Shown here piece by piece: positions 25,615-34,200 of a DNA stretch of 64,000 nucleotides. The notes beneath the pieces are model-generated. The model saw nothing but the letters and a program-made list of their open reading frames with translations. It ran no database searches and was not told where the DNA came from. Position 1 is the stretch's first letter. The number at the start of each line of letters is the position of its first letter. The DNA is taken from the NCBI GenBank assembly GCA_016703605.1, contig JADJBU010000022.1:682001-746000 (forward strand). Direction: 5' to 3'. The position numbers and the translations under genes are program-made. The stretch comes from Candidatus Villigracilis adiacens (GTDB lineage Bacteria; Chloroflexota; Anaerolineae; Anaerolineales; Villigracilaceae).

Positions 25615-26139
25615 ATGACCCAAGAAACCTACAAAGCGGACTGGCACGACTGCCTTTGCGACGACCTGCGCCCGGTGATGCAGTACCTGCAGGAGAATTA
25701 CCGCGTCACCGGCTGGCGGGCAGATGCGGATATTCAACAGCGCTGGAGTCGCATTTACCTCAGCAGGAACCCATCGCATAAAATATTCCTCAAGGTAAAA
25801 GATCAATTTGCGAACAGTCCGCCAATAAGTTTCCCCGACCAGGAAATTCGCTGCGCTGCACACCAGGTTCGCCTGCTGCCGCGCCGCAAATGGGACTTCG
25901 AATATGGCATCAACCGCCAATCCACGCCTTCCTTTCTGCTCGAAATGGCTTTGGGGTTGTTATTGATGGTTGGCGGGTTCTTTACGGTATATAACGGAAC
26001 CCGGGAGAAAAACACCTGGGATATTTTTGTAGGCATTGCAAGCATCCTATTGTTCGGCTTAAGCTTTGGGCTGAACATACGGGCGTTGATCCGTCACTTC
26101 CGCAGGAAAAAAGGGAATGGCGCGCCGCCAAACATTTGA
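25615..26139 (+). CDS. Hypothetical protein with two transmembrane helices
   Basis: Protein of 174 residues: a soluble N-terminal half (about 1-105, with a CLCDDLRP segment and Trp/Arg-rich strands) then two hydrophobic helices (about 108-124 and 134-154) and a basic tail RHFRRKKG. No family recognised. It follows the HxlR gene by 19 bp, so it may be co-transcribed. Confidence 0.65.
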   Translation: MTQETYKADWHDCLCDDLRPVMQYLQENYRVTGWRADADIQQRWSRIYLSRNPSHKIFLKVKDQFANSPPISFPDQEIRCAAHQVRLLPRRKWDFEYGINRQSTPSFLLEMALGLLLMVGGFFTVYNGTREKNTWDIFVGIASILLFGLSFGLNIRALIRHFRRKKGNGAPPNI

Positions 26140-26168
26140 TCCATAACCAACCTCGAAAAGGAAACCAA

Positions 26169-26504
26169 ATGACCGAAAAACCAACCGCAGTTACTGCAAA
26201 CAAAAGCAAAAAAGAATTCGCCGTCACCTGGGACAGCGGTCATGTCAGCGTGTATCCCTTTGGGCTGCTGCGGGCGGCGTGTCCGTGCGCGTCGTGCCGG
26301 GGCGGGCATGAGAATATGAAATCGGAGCCGGATGAGGATGTCTTCACAAAAGTGATGGAGGATAATTCATCCACCCGGATATCGAATGTGGTCGCCGTCG
26401 GATCGTATGCGTTGACCATCGTCTGGGAGGATGGGCACGATTACGGGATCTACAACTGGCATTATCTGCGGATGTTATGTCCGTGCGGGGGGTGCAGGAA
26501 GTAG
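26169..26504 (+). CDS. DUF971 domain protein
   Basis: Protein of 111 residues. The core reads like the DUF971 domain (also the N-terminal domain of gamma-butyrobetaine hydroxylase): LRAACPCASCRGGHE and YNWHYLRMLCPCGGC, with paired cysteines able to bind zinc or an Fe-S cluster, plus the typical HDYGIYNWHYLR strand. In many bacteria the stand-alone form is linked to iron-sulfur protein maturation, although its job is unproven. The start is MTEKP, preceded by a weak GGA. Confidence 0.85.
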   Translation: MTEKPTAVTANKSKKEFAVTWDSGHVSVYPFGLLRAACPCASCRGGHENMKSEPDEDVFTKVMEDNSSTRISNVVAVGSYALTIVWEDGHDYGIYNWHYLRMLCPCGGCRK

Positions 26505-26522
26505 GCAGGTAGACGGGTAAGA

Positions 26523-26600
26523 CAGGTACACAAGTATACAAGTACACAAGTACACAGGAAGTCTTTATCTACGTGTTTACATGTTTACGTGTTTACATAC
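26523..26600. repeat. Paired octamer arrays
   Basis: About five units like ACAAGTAC (26523-26562) are followed by about three units like ACGTGTTT/ACATGTTT (26571-26600). They separate convergent genes and can fold partly on each other. Confidence 0.8.
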
Positions 26601-26610
26601 CCATTTAGGG

Positions 26611-28488
26611 TTACGGCGTTGGTGTAACCGACGGTGTTCTCACCGGAGTCCGCGTCGGCGTGGCGCCGGGCTTGGGGGTGGTTGTGGCAGGCGTCGGCGT
26701 GGATGTCGAGCCGCCTCCCCGGGGAGTTTGAGTCGGTTCGGGGGTATCCGTCGGCGGGACGAGGACCTTTAATCGCCCTTCGGCTTCTTCGCGCATTTCC
26801 GGGGTCATTACGTCTTCATCCAGTTTGAGCAGGTCGTTCCAGGTTTTGATGGCGTCGCGGATATCGTTGCGTTGTTCCTGAATGCGGGCGCGCCAGTACA
26901 ATTCGAGGGCTTTTTGCCCGTCGGTTTCCACCAGTCCGCGCGCGGCTTCGATCTGGAGGAAGGCGCTGCCGAATTTATTGTCGGCATAGAAGGCCTGGGC
27001 ATATCCCAGGCGGATGGTGAAGTCCTGGGGTTCTTCGCGCACGCCCGCTTCGAGATCGTCCACGGCTTCGGCGCCGCGCCCGAGGGCAACGAGCGCCAAC
27101 CCGCGATAGGCGAGGTAGTTATCCATGCCGCGGGGGTTGACCTGTTCGCCGCTTGTAATCGCCGCCACGGCATTTTCATATTCGCCGAGGAAGTAATATG
27201 CCATGCCAAGTTTGCCGAAGCCGGTGGCATCGCCCGGTTCGTAGGCGGTGTAGACTCTGAGCGCGTCGGCGGCATTGACGTAGTCTTCGCGGTCCAGATA
27301 AAGATCGCCCAACAACTTGTAGGTGGGCAGGTTGAGGATATCGGCGGCGTATGCCTTTTGGGCGTATTCGAGGGCTTTGTCTTCGTCGCCCTGTTCCTCG
27401 TAGGCGCGCGCGTAGGTCAGGTAGATCTCCGGCGAACCGGGCATGAATTGTTCGGCAAGTTCAAGGTCGGGGAAGGCGTCTTCGATGTCGCCGCGGCTGA
27501 TCAGGTATCGCGCGCGTTCGAGATATGCTTCGCCGAGGTTCGGGTCGAGTTCGAGCGCCTGGTCGATCAACTTCAGGGGGTTGAAACTTGCATTCGACAT
27601 TACACGCGCGCGGGCAAGACCGAGATAGGGCGGGGCAAAATCGGCGTTGAGGTCAATGGACTGGTTGTAGTAACTGACGGCTTTGGAGGTATCCCGTTTG
27701 AAGCGGTAGGCTTCGCCGATGTAATAGGGGATGTCGGCTGCCTCCGGTTCCATGCGCTGCAACAGAATCATGTTTTCGATGAAGGCGTCCCATTCGCCTT
27801 TTTCGTAATGGTCGAAGGCGATGCGGTATTGTTCGGATGAGCCGGAGGTGCGCTTCGTAACCACGTATAAGGCGGTCGGTGTGTAGGTGGCGTCGAGGAA
27901 CTGATCGAGCGGGGTCGGTCCACTGAAGACTTTTGTCGGTTCGCCGGTCGCGCCGAAGAAGGTGGGCGTGGCTGTGAACGTGGGTGATGGACCGGGCGTG
28001 TTCGTGGGCGGTTCATCTGCGGGACCGAAGCGGGGCAGGATGACGCCGAAGTAGAGGACGACGCACAGGCCGATTCCCATTACTGCCAGGCTTGCCAGCC
28101 TCAACACTGGGCTGCGCAGGATGACGCGCAGTCCGCGTTCCCTGGGTCTTTCGTGGGCAAGGAGCAGTTTCTCCTCCCAGGCGCGTGGACGGTCCATCGG
28201 GAAGGGCTGGATGGTCTCGTCGGGCGGCATGGCCCCGAGCAGGATCAAGCCGCGTTTGGCGGTCAGATTCTCCGGGTCCAGTTTGAGAGCCGTTTGCAGG
28301 CAGTAGGCGCGCTCTTTTGGGCTTTCCATCGCCGCGCTGAGCCAGATCCAATACATGGCATTGTTCTGGTCGGTCTTGAGCAGGAGGGTCAGCAGTTCCT
28401 TGGCGCGCGCCTTGTCGCCGCGGCGCAGGGCGCTGATGGCTTCCTGAAAGATGGTGTCGTTGTTCTGCTCGGAGAACTGGGAGGTCAT
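26611..28488 (-). CDS. TPR-repeat membrane protein with Thr/Pro-rich tail
   Basis: Protein of 625 residues. The N-terminal 100 residues form two or three helical repeats facing the cytosol (FQEAISALRRGDKARAKELL); a transmembrane helix follows at about 132-155, then a Thr/Pro linker and eight or more tetratricopeptide repeats (about 210-575; for example LGDLYLDREDYVNAADALRV). The last 45 residues are TPT-rich. It probably acts as an extracytoplasmic scaffold for protein complexes. No partner is adjacent. The start has no clear ribosome binding site. Confidence 0.88.
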   Translation of the reverse strand: MTSQFSEQNNDTIFQEAISALRRGDKARAKELLTLLLKTDQNNAMYWIWLSAAMESPKERAYCLQTALKLDPENLTAKRGLILLGAMPPDETIQPFPMDRPRAWEEKLLLAHERPRERGLRVILRSPVLRLASLAVMGIGLCVVLYFGVILPRFGPADEPPTNTPGPSPTFTATPTFFGATGEPTKVFSGPTPLDQFLDATYTPTALYVVTKRTSGSSEQYRIAFDHYEKGEWDAFIENMILLQRMEPEAADIPYYIGEAYRFKRDTSKAVSYYNQSIDLNADFAPPYLGLARARVMSNASFNPLKLIDQALELDPNLGEAYLERARYLISRGDIEDAFPDLELAEQFMPGSPEIYLTYARAYEEQGDEDKALEYAQKAYAADILNLPTYKLLGDLYLDREDYVNAADALRVYTAYEPGDATGFGKLGMAYYFLGEYENAVAAITSGEQVNPRGMDNYLAYRGLALVALGRGAEAVDDLEAGVREEPQDFTIRLGYAQAFYADNKFGSAFLQIEAARGLVETDGQKALELYWRARIQEQRNDIRDAIKTWNDLLKLDEDVMTPEMREEAEGRLKVLVPPTDTPEPTQTPRGGGSTSTPTPATTTPKPGATPTRTPVRTPSVTPTP

Positions 28489-28645
28489 GCCCCGATTTTA
28501 CCGCTTGTTGGCAGATTTTATAACCGGATGTAATGTAGGGCAGGATTCATCGTTGACGACCGCCCCGGTTTTTGCTATTCTATCAATAGGATTTATCATC
28601 GAAAGTTACTGGGGGAAGAAACTTTCCCCCGAAACAAAGGATAAT

Positions 28646-29392
28646 ATGAATAGGCACTTTCACACAATGTTTATGAAACCTTGTAAACACGCCTGCTTTC
28701 TCTTGCTGATGCTGTTCCTATCCTCTTGCGGACAAGTCCCCCCGCCCGCGACGGAAACAAGCACAATCCCTCCCTTCGCATGGACGGCTGTCGCTCTCAC
28801 CCAAACCGCTTTGTCCACTCCTGTTGTGATGTTTACTCCAACTCTCCAAGTAACGCCAATACCCACACTGCCTCCGCCGCCCATCCTTACGCCTGACGCA
28901 ATTCAAGTAGAGAGATGGCAGGAATATCAAAGAGAATTGGCAAAGGTTGTCCTAGCTTCTAACTCAGAACTAGGGCACGACCCTGTGATATACAACGATG
29001 CTTTATGCGAATGGGATATTTTAGGGCAGTCTGGTCAGGAAGTGTACCTATATGTAGTATGTGCTATTGCTGACGGTAACGGGGATGCGAGAAAACCTGC
29101 CATAATTTATCTTGAACCGGATGGATCAATCCAAAAAGTGAAACTTCCTGAACCCAAAGCAACAAACAGTTCAATGTTTAACTATGATCCATTTCCAAAA
29201 GATGTACAAGAAAAATTCTGCTACTATTTTGACCCCTTTCCATCCGACCTCCCCCAATGCCCTTACTTTAGCACGTATCCACGTCCAAGACTAGATGTAC
29301 TGTACGCGCATATTGAATATAGAAAAACACATCCGGATGTGCCGCCTTTGCTTGTTCTTTTGGTGACGCCTGCTGTAACCCCAATGCCATGA
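28646..29392 (+). CDS. Lipoprotein, family member 1 of 3
   Basis: Protein of 248 residues starting MNRHFHT. The signal peptide ends in a strong lipobox (FLSSC), followed by a Thr/Pro linker. The mature domain has motifs shared with two neighbours: TPDAIQVERWQEYQ, LCEWDILGQSGQEVYLYVVC and a closing PPLLVLLVTPAVTPMP. No known family recognised. It stands first in an array of lipoproteins alternating with amidase-like remnants. A small GC-rich hairpin (28611-28630) lies in its leader. Confidence 0.8.
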   Translation: MNRHFHTMFMKPCKHACFLLLMLFLSSCGQVPPPATETSTIPPFAWTAVALTQTALSTPVVMFTPTLQVTPIPTLPPPPILTPDAIQVERWQEYQRELAKVVLASNSELGHDPVIYNDALCEWDILGQSGQEVYLYVVCAIADGNGDARKPAIIYLEPDGSIQKVKLPEPKATNSSMFNYDPFPKDVQEKFCYYFDPFPSDLPQCPYFSTYPRPRLDVLYAHIEYRKTHPDVPPLLVLLVTPAVTPMP

Positions 29393-29522
29393 TTATTTGT
29401 CATAAACATAAAAAACCCATTTTTTCATTTATATAAGAAAGGGCTTATACATGAACAAAACTAAAAATCTCTTTATTGCCGCAGCGATAATACCAATCAT
29501 GATGTTTATCTTAGGGGGTCGG
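29354..29522. repeat. Direct repeat, copy 1 (copy 2 at 30408-30577)
   Basis: About 170 bp, differing by only a handful of bases between the copies, covering the 3' end of one lipoprotein gene, the spacer and the first 24 codons of an amidase-like leader. This marks a tandem duplication. Confidence 0.9.
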
Positions 29523-29768
29523 ATAACATCTGCACAAGCAACAAGTGCTACGATACTTGATGTTACACCGACTCCAATAATTACGCCGGTGGTTACGCCA
29601 GATACCCCGCCGGGAGAAATTCCTTCTGCGGAAGACCAGGAAGAATTGAAAACCATTGTCCAATCATATATTGATACCCGTTACCGCGCTCTCAGCATAT
29701 CGAATGCGGAAGACTTCAAACAGAACGGTTTTGACAGTCAGATGTCGGAACCATCCGAAATGACATGA
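29451..29768 (+). pseudogene. Truncated N-terminus of the secreted amidase (remnant 1)
   Basis: 105 codons encoding a signal peptide and a region matching the start of the 1797-residue protein further on: TP(I)ITPVVTPDTPPGE, SAEDQEELKTIVQSYIDTRYRALSIS and FKQNGF against the paralogous IPGE, QQEEIKSIIQEY and FQQNGFG. It stops after that, before any catalytic part. It therefore looks like a relic of a duplicated amidase gene, though a short secreted peptide cannot be excluded. Confidence 0.75.
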
Positions 29769-29791
29769 AAATTTCAAAACAAAGGAGAAAA

Positions 29792-30445
29792 ATGAAAAAG
29801 ACCATGTTCATTGTGTTTTTAGCCCTGATGGCGGCGGCTTGCGCGCCATCCCAGCCGGGACAGAGCGAGGCGGAGGCTACGGCGTTGGCGTATGCGCAGA
29901 CAGCCATCGCCCTCACCCAAACCGCCCAGCCGACGAAAACATCTTTGCCGACCGGCACGCCCACGTTCGTAACTGTCACCGCATCTCCATTGCCAACCCA
30001 ACCGCCTGTTATTTTGATCACGCCGGATGCGATTCAAATAGAGCGATGGCACGAATATGAGACCGCACTGGCAAAAAGCATTCTTCCAATGTTTGAATAT
30101 ATGGTGCTTTGTGAATGGGACATCTTGGGGCGTTCTGAACAGGAGGTCTATGTATGGGCTGTCTGCCGTGCTCCCGGGGGCGACGACTCACGCCCTGCAG
30201 TTATCCGTCTTGGGATGGATGGAGCGATTCAGGAAGTGGAAGTCCTTAAGCGTAGCACCTCCTCCAATGTGGGTGAGTTGTTTCCCAAAGAAGTACAAGA
30301 GAAGTTCAACTTTTACGTACAGGTGTATGGATTTGATGGAAGGCTAAGAGAACTGTATGACCATCTTGTCTATCGGGAAACCCATCCAGAGACGCCACCT
30401 TTGGTGGTTCTTTTGGTGACGCCTGCCGTAACCCCAATGCCATGA
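29792..30445 (+). CDS. Lipoprotein, family member 2 of 3
   Basis: Protein of 217 residues. The ATG at 29792 is preferred because GGAGA sits just upstream; an earlier ATG (29765) would add nine residues. Lipobox MAAAC, then an Ala/Thr-rich linker and the shared mature domain (AIQIERWHEYE, LCEWDILGRSEQEVYVWAVC, LFPKEVQEKF, PPLVVLLVTP). Same family as the flanking lipoproteins but with a different signal peptide, so its 5' part was exchanged or diverged. Confidence 0.8.
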   Translation: MKKTMFIVFLALMAAACAPSQPGQSEAEATALAYAQTAIALTQTAQPTKTSLPTGTPTFVTVTASPLPTQPPVILITPDAIQIERWHEYETALAKSILPMFEYMVLCEWDILGRSEQEVYVWAVCRAPGGDDSRPAVIRLGMDGAIQEVEVLKRSTSSNVGELFPKEVQEKFNFYVQVYGFDGRLRELYDHLVYRETHPETPPLVVLLVTPAVTPMP

Positions 30446-30504
30446 TTATTTGTCATAAACATAAAGAACCCATTTTTTTCATTTATATAAGAAAGGGCTT
30501 ACAC

Positions 30505-30585
30505 ATGAACAAAACTAAAAATCTCTTTATCGCCGCGGCGATAATACCGATCATGATGTTTATCTTGGGAGATCGGACAACATGA
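30505..30585 (+). pseudogene. Amidase leader remnant 2
   Basis: 26 codons, nearly identical to the first 24 of remnant 1 (same signal peptide start MNKTKNLFIAAAIIPIM), ending in TGA that overlaps the next lipoprotein's ATG (ATGA). It is the second copy of the duplicated leader, fused to the lipoprotein by the deletion of the intervening part. Confidence 0.75.
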
Positions 30586-31232
30586 ATAGGCACTCCCACA
30601 CAATGCTCATGAAGCCTTGCAAGCACGCCTGCTTTCTCTTCCTGATGCTATTTCTATCCTCTTGCGGTCGGGGCACCCAGCTTGCGACGGAAACAAGCAC
30701 GATCCCTCCCTTCGCGTGGACGGCTGTCGCTCTCACCCAAACTGCTTTGTCCAATCCTGCTCCGCTGTCTACTCAAACTCCCAGCCCAGAACCGACACAA
30801 CTGCCCTTCCCATTCTTTACGCCGAATGCAATTCAGGTAGAACGATGGCAGGAATATCAATTAGAACTGGCGCGGATTATTTTTCCTAATGACCAACCTG
30901 AATGGTTTTTATGCGAATGGGCTATTTTAGGATATTCTGGACAAGAATTGTATGTATGGGCAGTTTGCGGGATTGGTGAAAGGTTCGGAAGTGTCCCAGT
31001 CGTGATTACTCTTAATTCTGATGGGTCTATCCAAAATGTAGAAAAGCCGGGGAACTGGACAGTTGAGAACATTCATAAGATGTTTCCCGAAGATGTGCGA
31101 AACAAATTCAACTATATGGAAGCAGGGGAATCACAAAAAATGTTGGAGCACCTAGATTGGAGGTGGGCGCACACTGGAGAACCACCATTAATTGTTCATA
31201 ATGCGATGCCAGCCATAACCCCAACACCATAA
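30582..31232 (+). CDS. Lipoprotein, family member 3 of 3
   Basis: Protein of 216 residues, signal peptide nearly identical to member 1 (MNRHSHT...FLSSC), Thr/Pro linker, then the shared domain (AIQVERWQEYQ, LCEWAILGYSGQELYVWAVC, MFPEDVRNKF). The C-terminal end diverges from the other two (PPLIVHNAMP). It lies 49 bp upstream of the intact amidase gene on the same strand and may be its partner. Confidence 0.8.
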   Translation: MNRHSHTMLMKPCKHACFLFLMLFLSSCGRGTQLATETSTIPPFAWTAVALTQTALSNPAPLSTQTPSPEPTQLPFPFFTPNAIQVERWQEYQLELARIIFPNDQPEWFLCEWAILGYSGQELYVWAVCGIGERFGSVPVVITLNSDGSIQNVEKPGNWTVENIHKMFPEDVRNKFNYMEAGESQKMLEHLDWRWAHTGEPPLIVHNAMPAITPTP

Positions 31233-31281
31233 GCTATTTTTTGTAAAAAACTTTGTTGTAGAAAAAATAAGGAGGTTTAAC

Positions 31282-34200
31282 ATGCTTAGGGCTACACTTC
31301 TCATATTCTTCGTAGTGATAATCGTATCAATGATGATTGTATTTGGAAATTGGGCAACACCCGTTCAGGCAAATAACATCGAAGTTGGCATACCAACTCC
31401 CACAGTTACGCCAATTATTACTGTAACAGATATTCCAGGAGAGGTTGCTTCCTCAGAGCAACAAGAGGAGATAAAAAGTATTATTCAAGAATATTTTGAG
31501 GCACGTTACCATGCACTTAGCGTATCAGATTCGAGAAGTTTCCAGCAGAACGGCTTTGGCAACTTGGTGTCCGAAGAGGGAGACGCAAAAGTCTTTCTGA
31601 GTGAAGAGATGGGTAAACTCGCAGTGGAAATTAAACGCGCAGAATTGAATCATCTCAGATACATAGATTACAAATACTTCCTGGATTTTCGCAATATTAT
31701 CTTTGACCCAAATACCCAAACCGCCACTGTATTTGTAGTCGAAGATAATGAAGTCGTCTACGAAATTTCAAACAAACTTAACTCACAGGAGCCGATTGTA
31801 TCTCACATGTATGATCGTGAGCATACAATCACTCTGCATAAAAAAGAAAATCAGTGGAAAATTATTTCGGATAATTACAATGATTATTTATGGCGTATGT
31901 TGCGACAAAGGGGGCTTTCTTCAGAAGACATGCTTCGTACTATTGAAACACTGCCAATTGTGCAGATAAGAAACATCGAATCTGCTCCTGCCAATGCAGT
32001 TCCTATCGATGTATCAAGCCATCCTTATGATCGAAATGGAGCTATTGATTACGCCATTAATCATGCTGGAAATCCTAATCCAAATTACTACAACTATCAG
32101 CATATTGGTGGAGACTGCACAAATTTTATCTCGCAAGCTATTTATGAGGGTGGCAATGCGTCCATGAGCATACCAACTACCCTACCACCTCCCAGCACTG
32201 GAGGAGATACTAATTGGTATTATCTCGATTACCTGCGGCGCGCCCGCGCCTGGACCGAAGTAGATAGTTTTTACGAATTTGTCACTACTGGAGGGTGGGA
32301 AGAGGGACCTCAGGGAACTTTATTGCTTGAACTAGATGAATATGAAGTCCCCGAAACAATGCCGGTTGGGCTAATGCTAGGCGATGTGATTCAATTTGAA
32401 TGGGGACCGGCTGAGGATGGAAACGGCGATCAATTCTGGGATCATGCCGTCATCATTGTTGGTTTTGCATCTGATGGCACACCCTTAGTTGCGAGTCGCA
32501 CAGAAAACTATGCGTTTGAGCCATATATGACATTTTCCCCCTGGCAAAAAATTCGTTTCATCCATATCGAGCAGAGTGATGGCTATACGCCTGTCAAGGC
32601 AGAGGTTACCTCAGGCGTGCAAGATGCAGGGCAAAATGTCGGAACGTGTATCAATTCAAATACGGATGGAAATATTTATCTTGGCAAATGCACCAACGGA
32701 AACGACATTACCAGCGGCTTTCAATTCAAAGAAGTTCCAATTCCGTCTGGCGCGACAATTAAATACGCCTATATTATTTTTACCACCGATGGTCCCTATG
32801 ATGTAAATGGGGCGCCCGGCATCAAGGCGCCCATATCATTGAATATTTTCGGGGATTATTCTGGATTGGATTTTGCTTCAACTTTCCCCTCCACTCGAAA
32901 CAATCTTACTCCATCTGTACTTTGGGATATTACAGGAGTAACAAATGGAGCCGAATATGACAGTTGGAATTATCAAGGCAAACGCGCTACGCCAAATCTT
33001 GGCAGCATAGTTCAGTCGCTTATTGGCGGCTCCTGGAATTATGGAAACCCTCTTACTTTCATCTTCCAAAATAATAATGGCGCTGGCATTATGGACGGAC
33101 TCAAGGCAAGACGAGTCATAGGATTTGAGCGCGCAAGCGGATGGGATGGCTTTTGGTCCGCGAGGTTGGTTGCTGCGTATTCGTTTGGCGATGGAACTGG
33201 GTCAAATCCGCCTTTGGTTTATTCCGTCACTCGCGCAGATCCAAACCCCACTAATGCTGCGACCGTGAACTTTAGAGTCCAGTTCTCCGAAGCGGTTACC
33301 GGCGTAGATAGTTCTGACTTTACTCCTGTGTTGACAGGTGCTGTTGCAGGGGCGGCAATCACAGGGGTAACACCTGATCCTTTAGATGCGTCCCTCTATA
33401 CGGTTCAGGTTAATACTGGCACGGGAGATGGCATTATCAAATTAGATGTAAAAAATAGCGCTACCGGAATTTTTGATATCAATGAAAACCTGCCACTTAA
33501 TGGCGGGTTCACAACCGGCGAATCATACACAATCGATAAGACTGCGCCTACAGTCATCTCCTTTTCTCTTGCTTCTCCCAACCCCACAAATGCTGCCGAG
33601 GTAAATTTTATTTTTACTTTCGATGAAATTGTAACCGGGGTGGACCCTAATGATTTTGAACTACTTGCTTCCGGTGTTTCTGGCGCAAGCATATCAAGCG
33701 TCACCGTCTTAAATTCTAAAAGCCATATAATTTCTGTTAACACCGGTTCCGGAAACGGCATCATAAGCCTAGTGTTACGGCCTTCGCCTGCCAGCTCAAT
33801 CGCAGACCTTGCGTCCAACCCGTTGAATGTACCTATTCCTGGGTTGTTCAGCGGACAATACATGGTCGACAAGGTTGCGCCAACTGCTTCATCAAGTTCA
33901 CTTGCTTCTGCGAATCCCACCAGTTCTTCCAACGTTGAGTTTACAGTTACATTCCCGGAGCCGGTTTCTGGTGTGGACGTTAACGATTTTGCGCTAACCA
34001 CCACCGGTGTCTTTGGCGCAGCTATCAGCGGCATCAATGGATCAGGAAGCGTGTACACGATTTCCGTTGACACGGGAAATGGTAACGGCACAATCCGTTT
34101 GGATATTTCAGTAGATGCAAGTATTTCAGACCTTACTGGAAATCAACTTACTGGCTTGCCTTACACCAATGGAGAGACGTATACGGTAACTAAAACCACT

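Noticed and set aside
26872..27840. 322-codon ORF opposite the TPR gene
   Set aside because: Antisense frame of repetitive TPR coding sequence.
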